Positions 28,801 to 40,200 of a stretch of 64,000 nt of DNA are shown in pieces. Every line of letters begins with the position of its first letter. Within the stretch, counting starts at the first letter, position 1. This DNA comes from Ascoidea tarda (nom. inval.) (taxonomy: Eukaryota > Ascomycota > Saccharomycetes > Ascoideales > Ascoideaceae). A model generated the notes under the pieces. The model made no database searches. It saw only the letters and a program-made list of their open reading frames with translations, and had not been told where the DNA came from. The stretch is taken from assembly GCA_030560485.1 (NCBI GenBank), contig JAKTTS010000001.1:1-64000 (forward strand), read 5' to 3'. Made by a program: the position numbers and the translations under genes.

Positions 28801-28952
28801 GTGGTAATTTGAGTGGAAATATGGGTGGAAATTTAAATGGTAATGTTTCTTCTAATAATGGGAACAATGTGAACAATGGAAACAATGGAAATAGTGGGAA
28901 CAGTGGGAATAATGGAAACAATAGTGGATTTCAGTCCTACCAAAATAAATAA
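25869..28952 (+). CDS. WHI3: Whi3-like RNA-binding cell-cycle regulator
   Basis: 1027 residues. An N-terminal conserved block at about 178-254 ([24 protein letters not shown]...[13 protein letters not shown]) resembles the upstream conserved region of Whi3/Whi4. An RRM lies at about 600-695: [32 protein letters not shown] ... [24 protein letters not shown], ending [15 protein letters not shown]. Whi3 binds CLN3 and other mRNAs, restrains Start, and forms condensates through its low-complexity regions. Here those are Asn/Ser rather than Gln: a poly-Asn block at about 717-755 is followed by some 200 residues of N-M-(S/N) repeats. The gene has an unusually long upstream region. Confidence 0.9.
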   Translation: MSSDNLPQQPIMSSSNLNSNSSSPISSSNNIHHNSLNQQHSLPSLSSPPLNPGRLQMIHPNSSPLALDSIANLSSSNSANNNNITLNSPNAVNAITANSANSINSNLNSSNSNNSNNSNNSNNSNNSNNSNISNINTNITTAMSSTLSNLGNISNIANISNFGIANNLHQQFQQPHPPQTLRLRNIPLDLSQREASLIFALSTDVYSVELLPDQIIATFRSIEGLFSAFTNLDSKRQVLFGQNHPAVILETDLDLAAMYNNSINSSMISSNNLNNLNNLNNQNNINSNINNNNNSTLNTSGSNPANNTPINNNNNNTNNNNNINQSNNPNLIFNSIPQISHLNLTSPTSGSSYLNSPTSVNPSNAFPTTLNLPKRTGTIGSGSQRHRGIFSDPFSNEQNNQDLTGQSTTNSTSNPVPSGTAGKSLLLMETQADAREYEQLVRDPWSQSNSSNSQQTPINENQFSSTSPPYQNSASIVSPGSSSISNVWEPHNSRRKSSVFFPSSTQTPTSTTAPPLPLNASSMVTGNNPNNNPTNFLSNNIQSNSNSNNQLQNSLINNQSSQTIQQNLQQSVSQQSLSSQKIPELLARIPLPANPADQNPPCNTLYVGNLPPDATENELRGLFSLQKGFKRLSFRNKAPSSNSNGSHSHGPMCFVEFEDIPLAAKALGDLYGRQLPRPGGAPGKGGIRLSFSKNPLGVRSSNQRRTSSNYVPSNSSNSNNSSNNNNNNNNNNNNNSNNSNNNNNNNNNNNNNNNSNASNNSNPNNSINNLSNVNKISNSMNSLNVSNMHNLSNINPLNSIGSMSNIGSMSNMNNMSNLNSLNSINSMSNMNNMNNMNTMGNIGNLSNLNNNMSGITNNINNLKLNNMGNIPSRGAMSNINNMNSMSNLHSMNSMNSMNNMNNMNNMSNRNPINNMNMNNMSNMNTMNMNNMNNLGNMGNINSNLNMNNLNLNNMSNVNNLSSLNMNNHMNLNQLSNMSGNLSGNMGGNLNGNVSSNNGNNVNNGNNGNSGNSGNNGNNSGFQSYQNK

Positions 28953-29204
28953 CTAGAAGAATTTTTTTAAAATATTACTGTTTGTTTTATTGTTAATATA
29001 AAAAAAAAAATCATTAATGTCATTTTTTTTTTGTTTATATTATTTTGTTATTTCATTTTTTTTCTTTCTTTCTACTTGCAGTGTGTTTTCTAATAATTTA
29101 ATCCTCCAAGCAATTTTTACTATTAATTTTTATTATAATTCAATTTTTTTAATTTCCTTTAACTGTTTTTGTTTTAATATTTTACTTTATTTTATTTTTA
29201 CTCT

Positions 29205-29345
29205 TTACTTTACTTTACTCTACCTTATTTTACTCTACTTTATTTTATTTTATTTTATTTTATTTTACTTTTACTTTTACTTTTACTTTTACTTTTACTT
29301 TTATTTTATTTTATTTTTACTCTACTTTATTTTTACTTTATTTTA
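29205..29345. repeat. TTTTA/TTTTAC simple repeat
   Basis: About 140 bp of TTTTA, TTTAC and CTTTTA units in the WHI3 3' flank. Confidence 0.85.
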
Positions 29346-30552
29346 TTTTTCAATCTTTTATTTTTGATTATTTGTTTTTGATTACCAAATCTCATTCCTG
29401 GCACTATTCATGTTTCATTGAAGTTCTCATTCAGTCCAATAAGTCATATTGTTTTAAATGCTTGTATTTTTACTTGGTTTTTTAATGTTTCGATAGTTTC
29501 ACTTTATCTTATCTTATGAGAAAATTCTTATAATAATTTTTTGCATTTCCAAACTATTTTATCTATTTCAATTTCAGTCACAAACACCAACACAATCATA
29601 ATCACAATCACAGTCACAGTCACAAACACCAACACAAATTCCGTCACAGTTTCAATGTCAAATTTCTAAACCTTACTTTTCAAGAGTATTATAATTATAA
29701 TTATAACTATGTTGTTGTTTTTGTTAATAATGATTATAATTGTAATTACAATAACACAAATTATTACAGTTTTAATTTCAATTTTCAACACAATTACAAT
29801 GTTGAGTTATAATGATTTATTTATATTTCAAAAGACACCTACATCCATCAAGCTAAAAAAACACTGAAAAAAAACCAAAAAATTAATTTTTGTTTCTCAG
29901 TTACTTACCAAGTCTAAAAATTCTTGTTAATTTTAAAAAAGTTCAAAAAGTTCAAAAACTTCTAAAAATCCAAAAAGTCTACAAAGATATAATTTTTCTA
30001 GAAAGTATGAAATGAGATAAAAATTGTTGAATTTATTATATTATCTAACTAGTTAATAATATTTTTTCACTCTGTCATTTCTTTAAGCTGTTTGTTTTTT
30101 TATTTTTTATGATTTTGTTTTTAGCTTATTTACAGTCTTCTATTCCAAAAATCACGTGGCATAAACTGGAATAGTTTTTTTTCCTATTTAGTTATAATTA
30201 TCTGTTGTTTTTTTAAATTGTTCGTTATTTTTTACCTATCAGCCTTTTTTTTCTACATTGATTTAATTTTTAAACAAATTTAGCTAAAATTTGAGAAGAG
30301 TATTATTCAAAAAATTGTTTCAGTTTTCAATTGACTAAACTAATAGTTCTAGTTTAATATTTTTCTATTTTCTATGTTGTTTTTATTTTCTATAATTTTT
30401 TCTCAAACACAATAAGGACATTATCTTCTAATATAAATTTTACAATTATATAATGAACTGAACTGATGTAGAAAGCGTGGGCCAATAGAAAGAGATCTTC
30501 ATGCATCTTGCTGCATCACAACAAACAGTAGGGGGGCGTTGCCTGCAGCTGC

Positions 30553-30569
30553 CGCTCCACGGCGGAGCG
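30553..30569. other. GC-rich perfect hairpin
   Basis: CGCTCC and GGAGCG flank a 5-nt loop, inside a GC-rich island upstream of TOM1. Confidence 0.5.
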
Positions 30570-31284
30570 TTGCTACCAACAATTGCGTACACGTGGCACG
30601 GTGCTTTAGGTTCTGCGCACCACTGGCGAACAGCAAGTGTTGTTTGCAAGCTTGTGGTGTTCGCCTGTTGCTGCTGGTTTGAGAGTTCCGGGAGTGGCAA
30701 CTGCTTGTGCCAAGACACTGAGTTCCGGTACCGAGAGCTAGCAGCACATTCGATGGGACGGAAGTCGTGCGAGAAGCAGCAGCAGCAGAGGCAGCAGCGG
30801 CAGCAGCAGCGGCGGATGTGGTGACCGGGGATGGTGTATCAGACAAAGCCGGTCCAGGTGAGGAGAGCCGGCACAACATTCGTGTTGGAGAAACGGCAGA
30901 GAGAGGGCAGGCCGATTTCTTTTTTCTTCTTTTGTCTTCTTTTCTCCTATCACTCCTCAACAATTCAGGAGACCTCTTTTGCTGCTGTTATATTGCCATC
31001 GAACATTTCCTGTGCTATATTATATTATATTATACTACCTTTCTGGTTTCTTTGATTCTAGCAATCAGGTAATACGTTGATATCTCTGTATTATCCTCCT
31101 CGCTGATACAAATCATAGTAATAGGAATCGTAATTGGGTTACAATATAAGGCTCTTGGTCCCCTTTTTTGGTTTCTTGTTTTCGTTCTTGTTTTGGTTTT
31201 TTAACTTCTTTTCAAGAAAAGAATTTATCAATCAACTAATTAATCAATCAATCGAAATTCGCTAGTATTTTATCAATTTCGAAA

Positions 31285-34200
31285 ATGCTAATTTCTAAGG
31301 AACAATACAAGAAAAACTACAGAGTAAAACAAATTCAAGATTTAGCTGACTTACCAATCGATCAATTAATTGTCCATTGTAACCAAATCAATAATGGAAC
31401 AATATTAACCCATAATAACCTCTTCTACTGGATTCCAGTTTTAAATCGGTTTGATACTATTTTATCTGATACTGTTAAAAAATATGGTTTAGATCCAACC
31501 ACCAGTCCTCAAAATGATCAAAATGACCGAAATGACCAAACCAATAATTTTAGCGATACGACTTCCGACAATGTTTTCAATACCAACAATTATAATAACT
31601 ACAGTAACTATAATAGCTACAACATTAATTACGACAACTACAACGGTTTTGACAGCTACACCAACTACAATGACCCCTATGCTCTTTCAAATAAAAATAT
31701 CTATTCTTCAAAATCTTCATCAACCCAACACCCTATAAAATTAACCATTTTCGAACCTACCGATGAAGCTTCAATATTGTCCATTTTGAACTTAACTTAT
31801 AAATTATACTCAAAATGCTCAAATAAACTATTGTATTCTTCAATAAATCAAATTTACAACTTGACTAATTCCTCCTCAATTTCAATTAAATTAGCCGCTT
31901 TAAGAATTTGTATAATCATCGCTAACCGTTTTGTCAAAAGAGATACTCTATTAAAAAGAGTTGATAATAATTTAAGATTCCAAATTTTAAAATTATCCTC
32001 CATTTTCCCCCAATCTTTTTTGAATTCAAACCATTTATCCTTCCTAAACTTCATTAATTCTTCTGTACCAAAATCTTATAAATCAATTTCTTTTCCTTAT
32101 TTTGATAGTAAATTATACTATCTTAATGATAACAACACCAACACTAACATCAACACCAATACCAACAGTAATACAAACAACAATAATAATAAAAATACTT
32201 CACAAAATGTTCAAACTCCTATAAAACCTTTATTAACTTCCTCAAAAAGTCAACCTCTCCCTCTAACCAAACCTTCAAGTAAAGATAATATCTCAAACAA
32301 AAATATCACTCTATCAAAAGTCAAACGTTCTTTAACTTCAATGGAACTATCTCCTAAAACATCTCCAGCAACACCACTTTCTGTGACAAAGTCCTCAAAA
32401 AAAAATTTAAAAAAATTAAACTCAACTGCTGTTGTTAATGAAGGCATTCGTCACTTCACTTTATCTGAAAATGAAATCCGTAAATACACTTTACAACAAA
32501 TTTTTGATAAAGCAATGAAAGAAATCCCTTATCAATACTGGCAATCTTTCTCAATCCATGCCTTTATCGCAAAATCTTTTGATGATAACAATACTATCAC
32601 CACCACCACCACTACTACTACTAATAATAATAAAAACAATAAAAATAAAATCAAATTAAAAAAACTTAAATCAAATAAACTAAATAATAACTCTCCAATC
32701 TTAAGAAGTGAAATCATTAGATTGAAATGTTTACTAGTCGGCTTTTCCTGCACAATGAATCATCTGAATACAATCAACTCCTTAATTTTCGAAAAAGAAC
32801 CAAATTTACTACAATACATAGTAGAATTGATTCATCCAGATAATGATACAACCGTCGATAAAGACATTTACATAGATGCTATCCATTGCTTGGAATCAAT
32901 CTCTTCAAGAAGACTATGGTCAAATGAATTAATTAAAGCAATGAATGGTAACGTTAGTCACGGAATGCTATTTTACTCAGTTAGGTCCATTTTAAGAGCA
33001 CTCCAAAACAATTCAATCAATTCCTCAAATTTAATTAACAATGACTCAGACTTTTACGACTATTGCTATACAAGATTTTTCAGATTAATTGAATCATTTC
33101 TTGAAAATAAAAATATCATACCTCTACTAACCTCGGCTGGCCTACTACAAAATTTATTGGACTTTTTATCCCTAAGAACAATTAATCACAAACCAACTGC
33201 AACATCCGCCATCAGATTAATAAGAATTTTAATCGATACCTATCCCGATAATCTAGGTTCTTTTATTGAAAAAAATGGTTTTAAATTACTAATTAGTGCA
33301 ATAAATGATGAAGTAGATTTTATCTTGAAAAATCAAGAAATAATATTATACAAAGAATTTGAAAATTTCAATCAAATGGACGAAAATTTAAATGATAGAA
33401 GCCTAATTAAAATCGCAACTTCAGACTATTTAAAAGAATTATTAAAATTCACTCACCATTTGATTAGGTCTAATTCAACTGAGAGAACTAGAAATTTATT
33501 TGATTCCCCAATTCTAAGCTCCTTTAATAAAGTCTTGAATAATTGTGATTTGTTTAAACCAAAAATTTTAACAAGTACGTTAACTATTATAACTACCATA
33601 ATTCATCAAGAACCAACTTCTTATCCAATATTAACCGAGTCAAAAATAATCGATTTTTTCTTTAACAAATTCAAAATTTTTTTCTCTCCTGATACTGATT
33701 TGATTAGAGCAATCTTGGAAATGATTAATGCAATTTGTCTCAATAAAGATGGTTTACAAAAAGTTAAAGATTATAATTTAATAACAAAAGTTGTTGATAA
33801 AATTTTTTATAATGTTGAATATGCAACCGAATTAACTTCGAAGGAATATTTGAATTTCCCAGGAAGTTTGTTTGATGAATTGGCTAGACACTATCCCGAT
33901 TTAAAGCCTATAGTATTAAAAGAAATGGTCAGAATTGTCAAAGAGATTCCTCAATTAACTGTCTCCAAACTAAAAGGCATTCAATTTTATCGATCCTCTG
34001 ATGGAAAATCTCTATTTCATTCGAAAAATATTGATGACAACAAGAAAGGTGACTCCGATTCCTCCATATTAGATGAAAAGGATGATCAGGTGGCTCTTAT
34101 AGAATTAGCTTCAACATGTATTTCTCAATTGCTTGAGCTAGGTCTATCGTGGAAGGTCCTTTTCGAAAAAATAGATTTTAAAGATTGGCTTGCCTTCTTG

Positions 34201-37200
34201 GTTTTTGATAAAGTCCCTTTTAACTTCTTTACTGTGAGTTTATTAGAACCTTTAATAGAGATTAAAGATGATAAAGCTTTTAAACTAATACTTGATCAGT
34301 CTTTGGATTTAATTAAAAGTGTTTCGGATTTTTTCGATTATAAAGAATATACAAAAGTTTCATATTTCACTAAATTTGAAAACGGAAATGAATCAAATGG
34401 TTCAATTTGTTTGCAAAATCTAAATAAATTGAATTTATTTTTGCACTTTTTATCAAAGTTAAGTGAAAGGAATGTTACATTAATTGAATCTAATCAAAAA
34501 CTTAGTCTTATGACGGATGTCTTTTCAAAACCTGAGGGTATTCATTTTATTAAATCACTTTGCAGATTATATGGTAGGTGCGCTTGGGAAGAAATCTTAT
34601 TGAAAACATCAATGCCAGAAGATTATGTGGAACATACTTTATCAGACAAATCTTTTGATTCTCCCTTTCAAGTTTATGTCAAAAATCCTAAAAAGAAAAA
34701 TGAAAATGAAAAGGAAAAAGAAAAAGAAGCCGAGGATTTTAAAAAATTAGCTAAGATAGATGTAAAATTTAAAAACACATTGCAAATTCGGACAATTTTA
34801 AATAGCATTCAAACATCCATTTGTACAATTCTTTGCAAATTAGGTTCTCTGTCTATGTTAGGAAGAAATCAAGATCAAGAGCCATTTCCTGATTATAGGA
34901 AATATTCGATTCTCATATCACAAGAAATCGCTTATGAATTAGTGGCCATGCTTGATAAAACATCAGGAAGACATGATGTCAATGATACTGCTTACCTTAT
35001 AATATGTATTTCATTTATAAATTATTTATTATTTTCAAAAACAAAATCTCAAACATCAACTGCTATTTGTTTTATGCAATATGATGGATTTATTAAGATT
35101 AAAGATATAATTTCTGGTTACTGGAGTTCCCTAGTTACTTTAGATCCAAAAAAAGTTGAGGAAATGAATCAATTAAAATACTTTCTTTTTAACAAAGAAA
35201 GTACAACCATGGGGTTTATATTGAAATCATTGAAATTGATCAAAAATATCATAACAAAAGAAAAGATTTCCCCTGTTCCATTTAGTGTGGATTTATATGA
35301 TCATAACAAAAACAGGTTAAGTATATCGTATTCAAAACTTGCAGATCGTTTTCTGGTGCAAGCAAAATTATTTTCATTTGGTGTGTTAGAAATGGTTTTA
35401 AAAGCTGACGATCCTATATACAATGAAAACTGTCAAGTAAGGATATCAAATGATGTTGTGGAAAATATCATTCATATTTCTAGATTTGTATTTGATTCAA
35501 CTACAGATATACCACTCGGGCCAGATGATTCTAGTTATATCTACCCACTCAATTGGAATAATGTTGGCACCGCAAAAAGTAGGGTTGAATATATCAAGTC
35601 ATTAGGTATGACAGAAGAAGAAGCAATTCAATTTTTGAAAGTAACAAGGAATGAGTTAATACCTCTTTCTTCAGAAATTCATCCTCCAGGCTTTCAAATA
35701 GATGCGAAAAGATGGCTTGAGATTAACGCCAAAGCAAATAAAAGCAAGTATGTTGCTCCTAGCTGTGTACCTATAAGGGCGCAATATAAATCATACAGAA
35801 CAATGAAAGATTTGGTAAAGTTGAGAGAGGAAAATTTTAAAAGTTTCTTAGATCAATGGCTTTATATTTCTCAACAATATCCAAAGTGTGTAGTTCCTAT
35901 CTCTATTATGATCCGTCTTCTAAAGCCATACTTTAATTCCAAATCTTTGGAGGAAGAAAATGGTATATATCCTACACTTTTACTGATTATAATGTCTTTA
36001 TTTGGGGAATTAAAAACATCCAAAGCTGATGATAAACTATCTGCTATTTTGTCTCTTTTTTTTTCTTTGTTACACAATGATGAAACATTAATGAGCTCTA
36101 ATTCTATCCTTGAAAGATATGTCCAACTTTTTGAAGAATCTTTTAATCCAAAACGCATTGATTATGAATGGTTTCCTGCTGCTTTAGATATTTTTAATGA
36201 TATTTTTTCTTTTTCCCAACTTCCTGAAATTGAAAAGCTATCTGTTAAGTCGGTGGTTTTAATAGATCAGCCAAAAATTGAAACCCCATATCAGTTGCCC
36301 ACTGAAATCACTAGTTCTGTTTTTAATAAATTATTAAAAATTCAAAAAATTGATAAAGTCGAGTCTGCATTAGCTATATCTAAGGCAATCTTGATTTATA
36401 CCCAGGATTACCTGAATTGCTTAAAAGTTTACCAATCTTCACTAATTAAACTATTATTTCAGTCTTTCTACAAGTTCCATGATAAATTTCAAAGTTCTAA
36501 ACTAAAAAATTATTTGATAACGTTGGTCAGAAGGTTATACGAAACACCTGAGTACATTGAAAGAGTTATTTCAAAGAGACTAGACGAAGTGTTTGAAAAT
36601 TCTAGCCGAGCATTAGGTGTTGGTAATCATGGATCGAAAAATAGTTTGACAAATATTATAAAAGAAACATCTCCTTTAGTTTTAAGAGACCCTAAAAAAT
36701 ATGTTACTTCAATTACTGAAAACTTAAGATTAGATGATTGTAAGGCCGAATTGGATAATTTAAATATTCTGAAGATTGAATTGAAAATCGATTCGAAAGG
36801 GAAATCTAAAGATGACAATAAAGAATCTATGAATAAAAAACCTAGCCAAACTTTAGATGAAAAATCCAGTGAAGACATACCTATGTTAGATGTGAATTTA
36901 GAAGAAAAATCGGAAAAGCCACCTCAAAAGAATCAATCTGATGCCCAATTAACTGAAGTCATGAGGTTTTTGTTAACTGAATTGATGGAAGTTTCGAAAA
37001 AAAACACCTCAACAAAAAGTAAGGATAGCAATTCAAAAGAAAAAGAAAGCAAAATTGAAAAAGAAAGTAAAAATTCTAAATTGGAGTATATGATTTTTAT
37101 ATTGCATGTAATAATTGAAATCATATCCTCTTACAAAAAAGCAAAGTTAGATTTTATCACCTACTCAAGACTTCATCAATCATCTGGATTGAAGTTTCAT

Positions 37201-40200
37201 TCCACGTCTGTTAATTTTTTCTTCCACAAATTAATATGCACCAATTTTCTAGTAAAACAAGATTCAGGAGAATTGAAGGCAAAAGAAGAGATTGCTACAT
37301 TTGCCAGACTTGCTATAACTGCATTGTTGGCATCTCCTTCAGAAAATGATCAATCACCTGATCCCAAAAAGGAAGACCCAGTCATGTCGAGTATCAGAAG
37401 ACACACAATTGAATATTTATGTAAGGCTATTAAGGACAGTAATGATTCCAAACAAGTCGCTGAAGTTAGATACAGTAAAATAATCAATTTGGTCCAAGTT
37501 TGCAGTAGTTTAATTTCTCCTGTTTTTGGGAATGTCCATGAAAGCTGTTTTGACAAAGTATCAACCAGCAATGATTTATTTTATCTTGGAAAGGTTATGC
37601 TTGAAAAAGGAATTCCCAATCAAATCACCTCTATTATTTCTGAGCTTGATCTTAATATACCGTTTATAAAAGTGATTATCAAAGAATGCTTAAAACCATT
37701 AAATCTACTTGGTAATATTAAAACTAGGTATCAAGAATATTTTAAACCTGATAAATCTGTTGATGGGGAAGGTGAAGGCGAAGATTACATGAGATCTTTG
37801 GTGGAAAATTATGAAATTTCATCTAACAGAAGTTCTTCTTTTTCAAGTGATGTTTCAAATGAAATGGAATCTGATTATGATTATGGTGATGAAGATGAAG
37901 AAGACGAAGAAGATGATGAAGACGAAGAAGATGAAGATATTTATGACAATTCTAGTACTGGATCTGAAATGGAATTAGCAATTGATGAAGACTCTGATGT
38001 ATATGAAGTTATTGGAGAGGATGACATTTTAATAAATGTTGAAAGTGAAGATTTGGAAGTTTCCAGTCAAGATATCCAAGAATCAGAAAATGAAAGCAGT
38101 ATTATTGATTTGAATGACTGGACTGAAAATCATGAATTTGAAGAAGAAGATGATGACCACTCTATATTTTCTCTTAATATTGATCCATCCGATGAAAATA
38201 ATGATATAGTATTTGATGACTGGTATGGCACACATGATTATAGAGATGGTTTTACTCATGATAGCTTTGATGGTGGAGAGTATTTTTCTGAAGTTGATGA
38301 ATTAGAGCTTCATCAACATATTGATGATGAAGATAATAACGATGATGATGATATAGAAGAAGAAGATGATGATGATGATGACGACGACGACGATGGCAAC
38401 GACGACGATGATGATGATGATGATTCTTCCGAGGAGCTAAATGTATTCCGGTTTGATATGACTGGTAACAGTCTTAGAGCTCATATTAATCGTCGTCAAC
38501 ATAACCGTTTGGACAGATTTTTTCCTATTTTCAATAACTTATTTGAGACCGGCGGCAGATTTTTTCAAACTTTCCCCGATAGGTCATTCAATTTGAATAA
38601 TATAGCAAGGCTACCTGAGTTCAGAAGAAGAATTATTAGAAGAAGTTCTCCCAAAAGCTCTTCTTTCTTGTTTAAATCAACTTTAGATAGATGGCGTGAT
38701 GCTGCTAGTTACTTTTATAAAGATGTTGATTCTGAGGCTAGAAGAGTGATCCCTCAAATTATTAACATCATATACAAAGCAAGTTTTGAATTTTTTGAAA
38801 AAGTAAGAGAGACTGAGAGGAAACGTAAAAAAGTTGAGATGGAAAAAAGAAAAAAAATCAGACAACAACAAAAGAAAGCTGCAGCTGCAGCCAAAGCTGA
38901 AGTTGAAGCTGCTATTGAAGCTCGACGTCAGCAGCAACAGGAAGAGGCATCATCCGGTTCTACACAAACAAGACAGCCTGTATATGTTCAAATTGGTGGT
39001 GTAGATGTTGATATTAGCGGAACTGATATTGATGCCGAGTTTCTTCGTGCTTTGCCAGAAGGTTTAAGAGAAACTGTTTTTACAGATCATGTTAGTCAAC
39101 GAAGGTTAGAAGCGGTTAGTTCAGGAGGGGTTCATACTCGTGAGATTGATCCTGATTTTTTTGAAGCTTTACCTGCACATCTTCGAGACGCTATTCTTGA
39201 TGATGAAGCTGTTAATAGTCGTATTAGTCCTGCTTCTATGTTTTCTGGCAATGAAAGGCTTTTTGGTGGAGTTAATCAATTTTTGAACACTAATGATATG
39301 GAAGAGGATGATGATGATGACGACGACGATGACGAGAATGATGATGATAATGATGACAACGAAGATAGTGAAAATGAAGATAGTGAAAATGAAGATAGTG
39401 AAAATGAGGATAATGACAATAATGCAGAAGGTGCAGATGGTGACAGAAGTATTGATGAGCGTTTATTTATGCCAGCTGGAATCGATATTGTTGTTCCTAC
39501 AACTGTACCAGATTTATCCCGGTCTTTCCTTCATCCTTTTTCTGCTCCTTTTACAGAAAAATCGAATCACAGATATTTTACTTCCTTGGTTGATAAATCT
39601 GGTGTATGCTCAATACTTCGTTTCCTATTTTATCCTCAATCAAAAGAGCAGAGAAGAATGTTTTATGAGATATTCCAGTTTTTGTGTTTGAATAAACAAA
39701 CTAGGTTTGAACTCATTAATATATTGCTTTCATTACTTGATGATGGAATCAATGAGCAAAAATCCTTAGAAAAAGCTTTTGTGTTTTTATCATATCGTGC
39801 TAGATTTCTAAACAAAAGTCCAAATTTTCAATCAAATTCCAGTCAGATAAAAGATATTTTTATGTCTCAGTTCCCTACTGGTACAACTACTGTTACCGTT
39901 GCTACACAGATTTTATATGCTATTCATCAGCTGTTTAAGTGTCGTTCTCCACTACGTTTTTACTTTTTAACAGAACATGAAATAACGTATTCTCCTAACA
40001 AAAACAATCAAAAGGTTAATCCAGAACATAAGTACCCTATTAATATTTTGTTTTCTTTACTCAAAAAGCCAACCATCCGACTGGAGTCGTCTTTAATTAA
40101 GTTATTGTCTAGTATATTTGAAATGCTTACACAACCTTTAAAAGTTGCCAAATTAAAGAAAGATAAGTTAGTTAAAGACAAATCTTCCCAAAACCAAATT

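Larger units (their letters stand above)
28953..31284. other. 2.3-kb region between WHI3 and TOM1
   Basis: The AT-rich 3' flank of WHI3 carries TTTTA/TTTTAC repeats (29205-29345) and a CACAAACACCAA-type repeat (29580-29655). CACGTG occurs at 30153 and 30590. A GC-rich island at 30450-30960 includes a perfect 6-bp hairpin (30553-30569) and a CAG-rich run, then the pyrimidine-rich TOM1 leader. No gene was recognised. Confidence 0.5.

Noticed and set aside
30499-30963. Minus-strand 154-codon open frame upstream of TOM1
   Set aside because: It is made of repeat-driven Ala and Ser runs in a GC-rich island, with overlapping open frames on both strands and no family resemblance.
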